This document shows, in pieces, positions 28,047 through 39,038 of a DNA stretch of 64,000 nucleotides. The translations under genes and the position numbers were made by a program. Source of the DNA: an uncultured SAR86 cluster bacterium (GTDB taxonomy: Bacteria; Pseudomonadota; Gammaproteobacteria; Magnimaribacterales; D2472); NCBI GenBank assembly GCA_943788515.1, contig CALSQM010000003.1, positions 1-64,000 on the forward strand. The letters run 5' to 3'. The notes beneath the pieces are model-generated. The model was not told the DNA's origin and searched no databases. It was given only the letters and a program-made list of their open reading frames with translations. The stretch's first letter is position 1, and every line of letters begins with the position of its first letter.

Positions 28047-29969
28047 ATGTCAAAAATAATAGGAATTGATTTAGGAACAACAAACAGCTGCGTAGCTGTT
28101 ATTGAAGCTCAACAACAAAAAGTTATAGAGAATGCAGAAGGCGGCAGAACAACGCCATCTGTTATCGCTTATACAGATAATGATGAGGTGCTTGTTGGAA
28201 TGCCAGCTAAAAGGCAGGCTGTAACTAACCCAGAAAATACTCTTTATGCAATTAAAAGATTAATTGGTAGGACTTTCGACGACAAAGTGGTTAGTAAAGA
28301 TGCTGACATGGTCCCTTATAAAATTATAAAAGCTGATAATGGTGACGCATGGGTTGAGGCTGCAAATAAAAAACTAGCTCCACCTCAGGTAGCTGCAGAA
28401 ATTCTTAAGAAAATGAAAAAAACTGCGGAAGACTATTTAGGACATGAAGTAAAAGAGGCTGTAATAACAGTACCTGCTTATTTTAATGATTCTCAAAGGC
28501 AAGCCACCAAAGATGCTGGAAAAATTGCAGGCCTTGATGTTAAAAGAATTATAAATGAGCCTACAGCAGCTGCATTAGCATATGGTTTAGACAAACATAA
28601 GGGAGACTCAACCATTGCGGTGTATGATTTAGGTGGAGGTACTTTTGATATTTCAATAATCGAAATTTCTGATGTTGATGGTGAGCATCAATTTGAGGTG
28701 TTATCTACAAATGGAGATACTTTCCTAGGAGGAGAGGATTTTGATTTAAGACTTATAGATTATTTTGTGGAGCAGTTTAAAGACGAATCTGGTTTTGATT
28801 TAAAAAGCGATCCTCTTGCACTGCAAAGGCTAAAAGAGGCGGCAGAAAAAGCTAAAATTGAGCTATCCTCATCAGAACAAACTGAAGTCAATTTGCCATA
28901 TATTACAGCTGATAGTTCTGGACCAAAGCATTTTGTTCATAAAATAACCAGAGCAAAACTAGAGTCTTTAGTTGAAGATTTAGTTGATAAAAGTTTGGAG
29001 CCTCTGAAGTTGGCATTAAAAGATGCAAAACTGACAAATTCAGATATCTCAGAAATTTTATTAGTTGGAGGGCAGACAAGAATGCCTTTAGTCCAAAAGA
29101 AAGTGTCTGATTTTTTTGGAAAAGAGCCTAGAAAAGATTTAAATCCAGACGAAGCAGTTGCTGTTGGAGCAGCAATTCAAGGTTCAGTTTTATCAGGAGA
29201 TACAACTGATGTCTTATTGCTCGATGTCACACCTCTAACACTAGGAATTGAAACTCTTGGCGGGGTCTCAACTCCTGTTATAGAAAAAAATACAACTATT
29301 CCAACTCAGAAATCACAAGTTTTCTCAACTGCTGAAGACAACCAGACAGCTGTTACTGTTCATGTAATTCAAGGAGAAAGAACTCAAGCATCTCAGAATA
29401 AATCACTTGGACAATTTAACCTAACTGATATTCCACCAGCTGGAAGAGGAACTCCTCAAATTGAAGTTTCTTTTGATTTAGATGCTAATGGTATTTTAAA
29501 TGTTTCAGCAAAAGATAAAAATACTGGAAAAGAACAGTCTATTGTTATTAAAGCATCAAGCGGACTTTCTGATGAAGATATAGAAAATATGGTCAAAGAT
29601 GCAGAAGCTAACGCAGAAGATGATAAAAAATTTGAAGAACTAGTTAAAACAAAAAATAATGCAGACATGTTAGTACACGCAACACGCAAAACAATTGAAG
29701 AGTCAGGAGATAAATTGTCTGATGAAGAAAAATCACAGATCGAAGCCTCTGTAGTGACTTTAGAGGAAGCCATAACTTCAGAAAATACTGAGTCGATAGA
29801 ATCTGCGACTAAGAATCTTAATGATGTTCTTACACCACTTACTCAAAAACTTTATGCACAAGATGCCAACTCCGCAGAAGGTGGTGAAGAGGGTAATAGC
29901 GCTCAAGAAGAAACTGATCAAAATACAGTTGATGCTGAGTATGAAGAAGTAAAAGAAGAAGATAAGTAA
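28047..29969 (+). CDS. dnaK: Chaperone DnaK (Hsp70)
   Basis: ATP-dependent chaperone of 640 residues. The nucleotide-binding domain has [31 protein letters not shown]-type phosphate loop, [13 protein letters not shown] and [14 protein letters not shown]; the linker reads [12 protein letters not shown], followed by the substrate-binding domain and lid. It ends in an acidic EEVKEEDK tail. AGAGGAAAG precedes the ATG, 11 bases after grpE. Confidence 0.99.
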   Translation: MSKIIGIDLGTTNSCVAVIEAQQQKVIENAEGGRTTPSVIAYTDNDEVLVGMPAKRQAVTNPENTLYAIKRLIGRTFDDKVVSKDADMVPYKIIKADNGDAWVEAANKKLAPPQVAAEILKKMKKTAEDYLGHEVKEAVITVPAYFNDSQRQATKDAGKIAGLDVKRIINEPTAAALAYGLDKHKGDSTIAVYDLGGGTFDISIIEISDVDGEHQFEVLSTNGDTFLGGEDFDLRLIDYFVEQFKDESGFDLKSDPLALQRLKEAAEKAKIELSSSEQTEVNLPYITADSSGPKHFVHKITRAKLESLVEDLVDKSLEPLKLALKDAKLTNSDISEILLVGGQTRMPLVQKKVSDFFGKEPRKDLNPDEAVAVGAAIQGSVLSGDTTDVLLLDVTPLTLGIETLGGVSTPVIEKNTTIPTQKSQVFSTAEDNQTAVTVHVIQGERTQASQNKSLGQFNLTDIPPAGRGTPQIEVSFDLDANGILNVSAKDKNTGKEQSIVIKASSGLSDEDIENMVKDAEANAEDDKKFEELVKTKNNADMLVHATRKTIEESGDKLSDEEKSQIEASVVTLEEAITSENTESIESATKNLNDVLTPLTQKLYAQDANSAEGGEEGNSAQEETDQNTVDAEYEEVKEEDK

Positions 29970-29977
29970 AAAGACTC

Positions 29978-31078
29978 ATGTCAAAGAGAGACTATTATGA
30001 AATACTAGATGTCTCTCGTGACGCTTCTGCGGCCGAGCTAAAAAAAGCCTTCAAAAAGAAGGCTATGAAATTTCATCCTGATAGAAACCCAGACGACCCT
30101 CAGGCTGATGCTAAATTTAAAGAAGCAGCTGAAGCCTATGAAGTTCTAAATGACCCTCAAAAAAAATCTGCGTATGATCAGTTTGGTCATTCAGGTGTTG
30201 AGGGAATGGGCGGCGGCCAGGGCTTCAATGATGTTAATATTAATGACATTTTTGGCGATATATTTGGAGATGTTTTTGGTACAAGATCATCATCCAGGAG
30301 ATCAAGACGAGGTTCTGATCTTCAATATAATTTAGACCTTAGTCTTAAAGAGGCAGTTCTTGGTGCTCAGAAAAAAATAAAAATACCTTCACATAAACTA
30401 TGTTCAGATTGCAATGGAAGTGGCGCAGCAAGTGGCTCAAGCCCAAGCGTATGCTCAAATTGCAATGGAGCAGGTCAAGTAAGGTTACAGCAAGGATTTT
30501 TTTCTGTTCAGCAGACATGCTCAGTATGTTCAGGATCAGGACAGATAATAAAAGACCCATGCAAGCCATGTAGAGGCCTTGGTGCCACCAAGGAAAATAA
30601 GACGTTATCGGTGAACATTCCATCAGGTGTTGATAATGGGGACAAAGTTAGGTTAACTGGGGAAGGGGAATGGGAGAAGGGTGGTCAGTCAGGTGACTTA
30701 TATGTCGCAATAAGAATAATTGATAATCCTATTTTTGAACGTGAGGGCAAAGACTTATACCTGGAGGCTCCTATTCCATTTGAGATATCTGTAATTGGGG
30801 GAGCCATAAAAATACCAACCCTAGAAGGTTCCTTATCATTAAAGATACCTCCTCAAACACAAACTGGAAAAATTTTTAGACTTAAAGGCAAGGGTGCAGC
30901 AGTTGTCAGAAACTCTAGAAGGGGTGACTTGTTATGCAGGGTCATTGTTGAAACTCCGTCGAGCCTTGATAGAAAACAGTCGAAGCTATTAAAAGAATTC
31001 ACAGATTCGTTAAGTCAGTCTAAAAACTATCCCGGAACTGAGTCATTTCTTAAAGCATCAGATAAATTCAAAGAATAA
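29978..31078 (+). CDS. dnaJ: Co-chaperone DnaJ (Hsp40)
   Basis: Stimulates DnaK ATPase and delivers substrates. The 366 residues show the J domain with HPD (MKFHPDRNPDDP), a Gly/Phe-rich linker, four zinc-binding CxxCxGxG-type repeats (CSDCNGSG, CSNCNGAG, CSVCSGSG, CKPCRGLG) and the C-terminal substrate domain. It follows dnaK by eight bases. dapB starts one base after its stop. Confidence 0.98.
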   Translation: MSKRDYYEILDVSRDASAAELKKAFKKKAMKFHPDRNPDDPQADAKFKEAAEAYEVLNDPQKKSAYDQFGHSGVEGMGGGQGFNDVNINDIFGDIFGDVFGTRSSSRRSRRGSDLQYNLDLSLKEAVLGAQKKIKIPSHKLCSDCNGSGAASGSSPSVCSNCNGAGQVRLQQGFFSVQQTCSVCSGSGQIIKDPCKPCRGLGATKENKTLSVNIPSGVDNGDKVRLTGEGEWEKGGQSGDLYVAIRIIDNPIFEREGKDLYLEAPIPFEISVIGGAIKIPTLEGSLSLKIPPQTQTGKIFRLKGKGAAVVRNSRRGDLLCRVIVETPSSLDRKQSKLLKEFTDSLSQSKNYPGTESFLKASDKFKE

Positions 31079-31079
31079 A

Positions 31080-31743
31080 ATGCTTCATATTTTTATCAAT
31101 GGCGCATCTGGCAAAATGGGTAATGCAATACTTGAACTGTCTCAAAAAGATAATGCAATTTCAGTTGTTACCGATAAATCTTCTAAAGAAATAGATGTAG
31201 TTATCGATTTTTCAAGACCGGAATCTTTAATAAACAATTTACAAGAATTTAAAACATCAAATACTCCTTTTGTTATTGGAACCACTGGTTTTACTGATGA
31301 GCAGATAAAATTGATTGAAGATGAATCCCTCTCAAGGCCAATACTTCTTTCATTTAATATGAGCAAAGGAATCTTTACTCTAAAGAATTCTATTAAGAAA
31401 TTTCTCCAGGATAATATGCATAAATTGGAATGTAATATTGAAGAGATTCATCATATATCAAAAGTAGACGCTCCATCAGGAACTGCGATTGAGATAAAGA
31501 ATCTTATAAAAAAGTATGATTCTTGCTAAAAATATTTTATCTATAAATATTGACTCAAAAAGACTAGGAGATGTTTTTGGTATACATAAAGTTTCTTTTA
31601 AAAATGATATCTAATGAGTTGAATTTAAACATGAAGCTCTTTCAAGAGATGTGTTTGCTGAAGGCGCTATCGAAATAGCCAAAAAAATATTAAAAAAAGA
31701 TCCAGGTTTGTATCAATTAGAAGATTTTTTTGAAAACAAATAG
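31080..31743 (+). pseudogene. dapB: 4-hydroxy-tetrahydrodipicolinate reductase, broken by indels
   Basis: NAD(P)H-dependent enzyme of lysine/diaminopimelate synthesis. The first frame (to 31529) has GASGKMGNAI, VVIDFSRPE, VIGTTGFTDEQ and the active-site block HHISKVDAPSGTA. It breaks near 31527; after one extra base the next frame reads KNILSINIDSKRLGDVFGIH and later EALSRDVFAEGAIEIAKKIL to a stop at 31743. An apparent double stop (TAA TGA, 31612-31617) disappears if two small deletions are restored (ISNEVEFKHEA). The reconstructed protein is about 220 residues, compact against about 270 in E. coli. Sequencing error is more likely than decay. Confidence 0.85.
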
Positions 31744-31811
31744 CTTTTAAAAGCGTTAAATCTTCTATAGAATACAACAACTTTTAACACGAAGGTCCTA
31801 GATTTTAAAGT

Positions 31812-31870
31812 TGGGGTGCTCACTTGAGTCAGCTTTATTGGGATTGGAGAAATAACCCCAGGAGAATAAA
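31812..31870 (+). promoter_or_regulatory. Structured rpsB leader, candidate S2 autoregulation site
   Basis: TGGGGT (31812-31817) can pair with ACCCCA (31855-31860), enclosing a smaller CTC-ACTT-GAG hairpin. The outer stem abuts the GGAG ribosome-binding site at 31861-31864, seven bases before the rpsB ATG. In gammaproteobacteria a conserved rpsB leader mediates repression by S2; the position fits, but I have not matched it to the published consensus. Confidence 0.45.
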
Positions 31871-32818
31871 ATGAGTATAGTTTCAGTAAAAGACCTGTTA
31901 CACGCAGGCGTTCATTTCGGTCATCAAAAAAGGTTTTGGAATCCAAAGATGGAGCAATATATTTTTGATACAAGAAAACAAATTAGTATTATCAATCTTG
32001 ACCTTACCCAAGAACATCTTAAGTGCTGCTGCCTCTAAAGTAGAGGATGTATGCTCAAAAGGTAACAAAGTTCTTTTTGTTGGTACAAAAAGATCTGCAA
32101 GCAAAACAATCAAAGACGAGGCATCCGCATTAGGATTACCTTATGTTAATAAAAGATGGTTAGGTGGAACTCTAACTAACTGGAAAACAATTAGAGGTTC
32201 AATAAGAAGACTTCAGGATATAGAGGAAATGATTTCTTCTGGAAGAATTGAAAAGCTTATTAAGAAAGAAGCTGTTGAAATGCAAAAAGAATATACAAAG
32301 CTAGAAGCAAGTGTTGGTGGTATAAAAGACATGAAAGGTCTTCCGGATGCTATTTTTGTAATCGATGTGAAGTATGAAAAAATAGCAGTTCTAGAAGCAA
32401 AAAAAATGGGAATACCTGTTATAGCGTTAGTTGACACTAACTCAGATCCTGATGGAATCGATATGGTAATACCAGGAAATGATGATGCTATAAGATCAAT
32501 TAGACTAATTACTAAAATTATTGCAGATTCTTGTGCTAGAGGTTTAGAGTCATCTAAAGGGTACTCACCTATTTCTGATAAAGAATCACCAGTTATTCAG
32601 ACTATAAAAAAAGAAGCACCTGTTGTTGAGGCTGTAGCTGAAGAAGCACCTGTTGTTGAGGCTGTAGCTGAAGAAGCTGTAGTTGAAGAAGCACCTGTTG
32701 TTGAGGCTGTAGCTGAAGAAGCTTAGTTGAAGAAGCACCTGTTGTTGAGGCTGAAGTTGAAGAAGCACCTGTTGTTGAAGAAGTTGAAAATACTGAAAAG
32801 AAAGAGGAAGTTAAATAA
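31871..32818 (+). CDS. rpsB: 30S ribosomal protein S2 with acidic repeat tail, two frameshifts
   Basis: Small-subunit protein at the mRNA exit. It starts [20 protein letters not shown] and [18 protein letters not shown]; a small deletion near 31998 moves the frame to [44 protein letters not shown] and [20 protein letters not shown]. After the normal S2 end comes a Glu/Val/Ala/Pro repeat. The frame breaks again at 32722, where one G is missing: AAGAAGCTGTAGTTG at 32671 recurs as AAGAAGCTTAGTTG at 32716. The restored end is [11 protein letters not shown] at 32818. Reconstructed length is about 316 residues against 241 in E. coli. Confidence 0.93.
32611..32777 (+). repeat. 30-bp and 45-bp tandem repeat in the rpsB 3' end
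   Basis: A 30-base unit beginning AAGAAGCACCTGTTGTTG starts at 32611, 32641, 32686, 32730 (two changes) and, in part, 32760. A 15-base spacer unit (AAGAAGCTGTAGTTG) follows the copies at 32641 and 32686, creating a 45-base higher-order repeat. It encodes [10 protein letters not shown] modules of the S2 tail. Confidence 0.9.
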
Positions 32819-32820
32819 TA

Positions 32821-33678
32821 ATGGAAATCAAAGCAGCTCAAGTTAAAGAATTAAGAGATATGTCAGGCGTAGCAATGATGGAATGCAAAAAAGCATTAGT
32901 GGATTGTGATGGTGATATTCAAAAAGCATTAGATTTATTAAGATCAAATAGTGCTTTGAAAGCAGAAAAAAAAGCATCTAGAGTAGCTGCAGATGGAATT
33001 CTTAGAGCATTTTCTGGAGACAGCTATTCAACTTTAATCGAAATAAATTCTGAAACTGACTTTGCAGCCAAAGATTCAAGCTTTATAGGATTTGCAGATG
33101 ATGTTGAAGAATTTATCTCAAAAAATAAATTACTTGATATTACAGAAATACAAGAATCTGATATCGAAGAGAAAAGAAAAGCTTTAATTCAGGGGATTGG
33201 AGAAAATATTCAACTTAGAAGGCTAAATACTGTTGAATATGATGACGGCATGAATGCAGGAGTATATATGCATTCTGACTCAAAACTTGCGTCTGTAGTT
33301 GTTGTCTCAGGTGGCGATGAGTCTTTAGCTAAAGATATAGCTATGCATGTCGCAGCTTTTAATCCACTGTGTTTATCTAAAGACGATCTTGACTCAGAAG
33401 TTTTAGAAAGAGAAAAAGCTATTTATATGGTTCAGGCTGAAGAGTCTGGAAAGCCTAAGGAAATAATGGAAAAAATGATTGAAGGTAAGCTTAATAGATA
33501 TTTATCTGAAGTTTCTTTATTATCTCAATCCTTTGTAAAAGATCCTGATCTTTCAATACAAGATCTCCTTGATAAGAATAGTGCATCTATTCATTCATTC
33601 TCTAGATTAAAAGTTGGTGAGGGTATCGAGGTTGAAACAAAGAATTTTGCCGATGAGGTTGCTGAGCAGTTAAAATAG
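32821..33678 (+). CDS. tsf: Elongation factor Ts
   Basis: Nucleotide-exchange factor for EF-Tu. The 285 residues match the family length; the N-terminus reads [20 protein letters not shown] with the conserved TDF motif near [12 protein letters not shown], and [16 protein letters not shown] in the core. It is an intact gene inside the indel-rich stretch. It starts two bases after the restored rpsB stop. Confidence 0.97.
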   Translation: MEIKAAQVKELRDMSGVAMMECKKALVDCDGDIQKALDLLRSNSALKAEKKASRVAADGILRAFSGDSYSTLIEINSETDFAAKDSSFIGFADDVEEFISKNKLLDITEIQESDIEEKRKALIQGIGENIQLRRLNTVEYDDGMNAGVYMHSDSKLASVVVVSGGDESLAKDIAMHVAAFNPLCLSKDDLDSEVLEREKAIYMVQAEESGKPKEIMEKMIEGKLNRYLSEVSLLSQSFVKDPDLSIQDLLDKNSASIHSFSRLKVGEGIEVETKNFADEVAEQLK

Positions 33679-33682
33679 TTTT

Positions 33683-34396
33683 ATGACCAATCTTATCCAT
33701 AAAAGAATCCTTGTTAAATTTAGTGGGGAATCTGTTGCTGGTGATGATGAGCACGGTATCGATCCAAAAATTCTTGATCAAATGGCTTCTTCTGTAAGCG
33801 CCTGCAAAGAGCTTGGTGCTCAAATAGGTATTGTCATTGGTGGTGGCAATCTTTTTAGGGGTGAAAAACTAAACAAAGCAGGAATGGATAGAGTAGCTGG
33901 CGATCATATGGGTATGCTTGCTACTGTAATGAATGGAATTGCTTTAAGAGATTCTTTAGAAAGAGCTGGAATAAAAACAAGAGTAATGTCTGCGATATCA
34001 ATGTCTGGAATGGTTGAGCATTATGATAGGAGACTAGCTATTCAGTTATTAAGTGATGGTTATGTTGTTATATTTACTGCTGGAACTGGAAATCCCTTTT
34101 TTACTACTGACACAGCTGGTTGTCTAAGAGCTATTGAGACTCAATCTGATTTAATGTTGAAAGCAACAAGAGTTGATGGTGTTTATGATTCGGATCCTGA
34201 GGTAAATGAGAATGCAGAATTTTTCTCAGAATTATCTTTTGACGATGCAATTTCTAAAAACTTAAAAGTAATGGATGCAACAGCATTAACATTAGCAAGA
34301 GATCATAAGCTGCCTATAAAAGTCTTTAATGTGAATACGCCTGATGCTCTTAAAAATATTATTTGCGGTGAAAAGATAGGTACATTAATATCTTAA
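33683..34396 (+). CDS. pyrH: UMP kinase
   Basis: Phosphorylates UMP to UDP. The 237 residues of the amino-acid-kinase fold include [48 protein letters not shown] and [16 protein letters not shown]. Intact. One base separates its stop from the frr ATG. Confidence 0.98.
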   Translation: MTNLIHKRILVKFSGESVAGDDEHGIDPKILDQMASSVSACKELGAQIGIVIGGGNLFRGEKLNKAGMDRVAGDHMGMLATVMNGIALRDSLERAGIKTRVMSAISMSGMVEHYDRRLAIQLLSDGYVVIFTAGTGNPFFTTDTAGCLRAIETQSDLMLKATRVDGVYDSDPEVNENAEFFSELSFDDAISKNLKVMDATALTLARDHKLPIKVFNVNTPDALKNIICGEKIGTLIS

Positions 34397-34397
34397 T

Positions 34398-34953
34398 ATG
34401 AATGAAATAATAAATGCCGCTAGCGAAAGAATGGATAAGTCCATCTCTTCTTTAAATCAAGCTTTTAATAAAATTAGAACAGGTCGTGCTAATCCATCTA
34501 TTCTAGATGGTAGTAAAAGTAGACTACTATGGAACTCCTACTGTGCTTAATCAAGCTGCAAGTATTAGTGTTGAAGATGGAAGATCTCTAGTTATCTCAC
34601 CATGGGATAAATCACTTATTCCTGAGATTGAGAAAGCTATCATGAATTCAAATTTAGGATTAAATCCAAGTACTTCATCAGATCTCATAAGAATTTCAAT
34701 GCCATCTTTAACAGAAGAGACTAGGCAAGACTATATTAAACAGGCACGATCAGAGGCTGAAAATGCTAGAGTTTCAGTAAGAAATATAAGAAGAGACTCT
34801 AATCAATCTATTAAAGATAATCAGTCATCTGGGGACATTTCTGAGGATGATCAAAGACGCCTAGAAGACTTAATACAAAAAGAAACAGACAAATATATAG
34901 CTCTTGTTGACTCAGAACTTAAGAAAAAAGAAGCTGATCTACTAGAAATCTAA
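34398..34953 (+). CDS. frr: Ribosome recycling factor, one frameshift
   Basis: Splits post-termination ribosomes with EF-G. The N-terminus MNEIINAASERMDKSISSLN, then FNKIRTGRANPSIL, is in one frame. One extra base near 34511 shifts it; the next frame continues VKVDYYGTPTVLNQAASISV, then IRISMPSLTEETRQDYIKQA and VSVRNIRRDSNQSIK to 34953. Restored length is about 184 residues, normal for RRF. Essential, so probably intact in vivo. Confidence 0.93.
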
Positions 34954-34962
34954 AAAGCCATC

Positions 34963-35689
34963 ATGGCTAAGAATACTCAAACCATTATCAAAAAATAATT
35001 TGAACGTTGCTGTCATAATGGATGGAAATGGAAGATGGGCTTTATCTAATTCATTGAATATAAGTAAAGGGCATCAAAAGGGAGTTCAGGTTGTTAAAGA
35101 TATAGTCCAAGAATCTGTTCAACAAAAAATATCATCATTAACTCTTTATGCTTTTAGCTCAGAAAACTGGTCACGCCCTAAAGCAGAGATAGAGGCTATT
35201 AAAAAATTAGTTCTAACCGCCATAGAGGAGCAGGTTCCAGAACTAATTGAGCAGAAAGTTAAACTTACATTTTTTGGAAGACATGATGATTTCGGAAAAA
35301 AAATATCAAAAAAAATTAAGGAAGCTGAGTTTAATACTAATACTTCTGAGCCATCACTAAATTTAAATGTTGCTTTGGGATATGGTGGTAGACAGGATAT
35401 AGTTGATTTAACAAAAAATATCTCTTCGAGAGTTCTCGCTAAGGAAATTAATATAGATGATATAAATGAAGAAATGGTGAGTAATTCCTCATGTGTACCT
35501 GAAGATAAAATTGATTTATTAATCAGAACAGGCGGAGATAAAAGGATCAGCAATTTTCTCTTATACCAAATAGCCTATGCTGAAATATTTTTTATAGACA
35601 AATTTTGGCCTGATTTTGAAAAAGATGATTTTATAAGCTGTATCAATAAATTTAATAAAGTGAGTAGAAGGTTTGGCGCAAGAATTTAA
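34963..35689 (+). CDS. uppS: Undecaprenyl diphosphate synthase, N-terminal frameshift
   Basis: Cis-prenyltransferase making the lipid carrier of peptidoglycan and O-antigen. A natural ATG at 34963 gives MAKNTQTIIK; a six-A run at 34990-34995 breaks the frame, and with five A it continues NNLNVAVIMDGNGRWA. Without that correction a TTG at 35000 would be the start. Core motifs: IMDGNGRWALSNS, GHQKGVQVVKDI, LTLYAFSSENWSRPKAE and LLIRTGGDKRISNFLLYQIA. Confidence 0.95.
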
Positions 35690-36493
35690 ACAAAATTTTA
35701 TAACAAGATCCTTAACTGGACTAGGCATAACTTTGCCGGTCTTTTTATTATTTTTCTTGAAAATGATTATGTATTTGTAGCATTCCTTTCATTGATAACA
35801 GGGCTAAGTATTTTTGAATGGTTTAAAAACTCCTAACAATAAAGCTTTATAGCTGACAGTATTATTATTTCATCTGTTTGTAATATTAACTGCGTTATAT
35901 TCTGATAAATTTTTTCTCTACATTATATTTTTACATCAGTCTTTTGGCTTTTGTTCTGCTATTTCACTTGCAACAAAATCATATATAAAACTTAGCTTTA
36001 TTTCATTTGAAAATATTTATCTAAGAACACTTATTCCAATTGGTTTTTTTGGAAGTGGGGTATTTTTAATTAGTCAAGATAGCTTCCTATCATTTTCTAA
36101 TTACTACTTAATGTTGATAATTATTTTTAACTCGGCGATATCAGATAGTTCTGCCTACCTTGGTTGGCTCTTTTTTTGGAAAAAACTCATTACTCAAAGA
36201 AATTAGCCCAAATAAAACATTGGAAGGGTTTCTTGGTGGAATCAGCTGGTTCGGCTATTTTTGGATTTTTATTAGTATATTTTTTTGAATCTAACCCGCT
36301 TTTGATACTAATTCTTATTATTGGATCTATATTTGCCTTTACGGGTGACTATTTCTTTAGTTTTCTGAAAAGGCAAAGCGGAATAAAGGATACTGGTTCC
36401 ATGCTGCCTGGTCATGGAGGCATATTAGATAGAATGGATTCACACTTTTCTGCAACACCGGCAATCACGCTACTAATAATTATTCTTCTGTAA
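35673..36493 (+). pseudogene. cdsA: Phosphatidate cytidylyltransferase, broken by several indels
   Basis: Makes CDP-diacylglycerol for phospholipid synthesis; integral membrane protein. A TTG at 35673 inside the uppS end gives MAQEFKQNFITRSLTGLGIT. Frame changes are inferred near 35750, 35824, 35841-35855, 36162 and 36246. Pieces in order: FVAFLSLITGLSIFEW, ISDSSAYLVGSFFGKNS (after correction), KEISPNKTLEGFLGGIS, and the signature GDYFFSFLKRQSGIKDTGSM followed by LPGHGGILDRMDS. The last block identifies the family clearly. Likely intact in vivo. Confidence 0.9.
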
Positions 36494-37651
36494 ATGAAAA
36501 ATATACTCTTACTTGGAGCTACTGGCAGTATTGGTGATAGTGTTCTTTCTGTAATTAAGCAAAATCAACAATCTTTGAATTTATATGCAATAACTTGATA
36601 CTAATACATCTAAAGCTAGAAGATATTGCTCAGAGCTTTTTCTACCAGAATACATTCATATTAATAATGAAAAATCTTTCAACAAAATCAAAGAAGATCT
36701 CTAGAACTAATAGCTAAGTTTCTAAATGGAAGTTCTGACCTTAATGCTTTAATTAAAGATGATAATATAGATATTATTGTATCTGCTATTACTGGATTTG
36801 CAGGTCTTGAAGCAACTGCGATTGCATCAAAAACAGGAAAACAATTTTATTAGCCAATAAAGAGAGTATTGTAGCTGCTGGAGAATTAATTTTGCTATCA
36901 GCAGAATCTTCTGGCACAACTATTATTCCAATAGACAGCGAACATAATGCTATTTTTCAATGCTTAGCAGGAGAAAAAAATACTGATGATGTTTCTAAAA
37001 TAATAATTACTGCATCTGGAGGGCCTTTTTTAAATAAGAGTCTCTCTAGCATAAAGGGTGTAACTAAAGAACAGGCATTAAAACATCCTAACTGGAGTAT
37101 GGGATCAAAAATATCTATTGATTCAGCCACTCTTGTTAATAAATGTCTTGAATTAATAGAGGCCAAGTACTTATTTGGCTTAGATGAGCATTTCTTTGAG
37201 TTAGTTATACATCCTCAAAGCATTGTGCACTCTATTGTTTCATATAGAGATGGATCAAGTATTTGTCAGATGAGCAATCCAGACATGACAGTACCAATAG
37301 CACATGCTTTATCTGATTATAGGAGGTTAAAAAACAATTTTGATGCAATTAACTTTCTCTTCTTTAAATCTTACCTTTGATGAATTTCCAGAAGATAGGA
37401 AAGGCTTAGAAAATATTGCTAGAGAGGTATGTAAAAATGGTAATAGTTCTGGAATTGTTTTCAATGCTGCCAATGAGGTTGCTGTAAAGAGCTTTCTTGA
37501 AGATGAAATACCATTCAATCAGATTTATGATGTTATATATAGAACTTTTGACACAACTCCCATGTCTAATATTACTGACATTGAATCAATTTATGAAAAA
37601 GATATAGAATCACGCATGGAGGCTAAGAAGGTGGTAAAATCCATCTCTTAA
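36494..37651 (+). pseudogene. dxr: 1-deoxy-D-xylulose 5-phosphate reductoisomerase, four indels
   Basis: First committed enzyme of the MEP isoprenoid pathway. Starts MKNILLLGATGSIGDSVLSV. Indels are inferred near 36596, 36700, 36840 (A4 where A5 restores KTGKTILLANKES) and 37357. Motifs across the pieces: IVSAITGFAGLEAT, IPIDSEHNAIFQCL, ITASGGPFLN, HPNWSMGSKISIDSATLVNK, and NAANEVAVKSFLEDEIPF. Order uppS-cdsA-dxr-rseP is the Pseudomonas order rather than that of E. coli. Confidence 0.93.
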
Positions 37652-37664
37652 AAAATAAGAAATT

Positions 37665-39030
37665 ATGATTACATTTAGTATTTACCTTTTATCATTTATG
37701 GCTGCTTCTTGGTGTTCTTGTTACTATTCATGAATATGGCCATTTTATAGTTGCAAGGCTTTGCAAAGTTCATGTTCAAAGGTTTTCACTTGGCATGGGT
37801 CCAGTGTTTATACCAAAATGGATAAACATGGCACTGAGTTTGCTCTATCGCTTCTTCCATTGGGTGGATATGTCTCTATGATCACTAATAAATTGATCGA
37901 AGTAGAGCCAGAAATAAGAAACACTCTTTCTGAAGAGCAAATAAAGAATACTTTTGATTCAAAACCTAAGTGGCAAAGGGCTTCCATTATGTTTGCTGGG
38001 CCTCTAGCTAATTTTCTTCTTTCAATCTTTATTTTTTCTATAATCTTTTTTGAACACCCCTGATCCTCAAGCAGTTTCAGTTATAAAAGAGCAAAGCTCT
38101 TCTATTGTTTTCAAAGATGCAAATGAATTTATAGTGTCTGGAGATCAAATTAAATCAATTAATTCTGTTGAAATTAATGACCCCAAGGATATTAACTTAG
38201 AGCTGCTTTCATATGCTGGTTATTCTGGATATATAGATTTAGGACTTCATAAGAAATGATATTAGCGAGCTTGTAAATGTAAGTATTAAAGTAAATGACT
38301 ATTTGCCCACATCAGAATCTCAGGCTAATCCACTAGGATATCTTGGTCTTACCGTGGAAAATAAAATGAGGCCTATTGTTGGACAGGTTCTTTCGGGTGG
38401 GGCAGCTGAATTATCAGGACTTAAGCCAAATGACATAGTTACAAAAATTGATAATAAGAAAATATTATTTGCTGAGTGATATTAGAGAAGTAGTATCTGC
38501 AATCCCAAACTCTACTGCATTATTTAGCATCCAAAGGAATAATGAATTAATACAAATCCCTGTAAAGGTTGGGTCTTTAAAAAATGAAGAGGTCTTGAAT
38601 ATGGCGTTCTGGGAATAGCATTTGGAACAAGTAGAACCTTTTATACAATCGATATCCAAAGGTATTTTTGAAACTTATAACTTAAGCAAGAAAACATTAC
38701 AATTCATTGGAAAAATGTTAACTGGAAATATGGGCACTGAAAATCTAAGTGGGCCTATTGGCATTGCTGAGATGGCAGGAAATACTGCGCAGGCAGGCCT
38801 CCTTCCATTTATGTATCTCATGGCTTTATTAAGTATCAGTCTTGCTGTTTTAAACCTTCTACCAATACCAGTGCTCGATGGTGGACAGCTTACACTGCTT
38901 GGTATTGAGGCATTGAGAGGAAAGCCTTTATCAGAAAAAGTAGAAAATTATATTTACAGCGGCGGCGCAAGTTCTTGTTGGTATGTTAATGATATTTGCA
39001 GTATTTAACGACGTTTCAAGATTTTTTTAG
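37665..39030 (+). pseudogene. rseP: Site-2 zinc metalloprotease RseP, about eight indels
   Basis: Inner-membrane protease that cleaves anti-sigma factors and leftover signal peptides. The active-site motif HEYGH appears in [16 protein letters not shown], followed by FSLGMGP, then [18 protein letters not shown] in another frame. The PDZ region includes LGLTVENKMRPIVGQVLSGG, and the second metal-binding motif is LLPIPVLDGGQL. Breaks are inferred near 37698, 37820, 38055, 38247, 38468, 38592, 38628 and 38969; the restored end is FNDVSRFF at 39030. This is the most damaged gene of the window. Confidence 0.9.
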
Positions 39031-39038
39031 GAAGTTAA

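Noticed and set aside
31612-31617. Stop-codon reassignment suggested by in-frame TAA/TGA in dapB
   Set aside because: TAA, TGA and TAG all act as ordinary stops in dozens of intact genes here, and restoring small deletions removes these two.
32611-32777. CRISPR-like direct repeat
   Set aside because: Copies are contiguous without unique spacers, lie in a coding frame and have no cas genes nearby.
32586-32841. Minus-strand frames rich in Leu/Gln or Ser/Thr repeats
   Set aside because: Shadows of the rpsB tail repeat; no start context and no family features.
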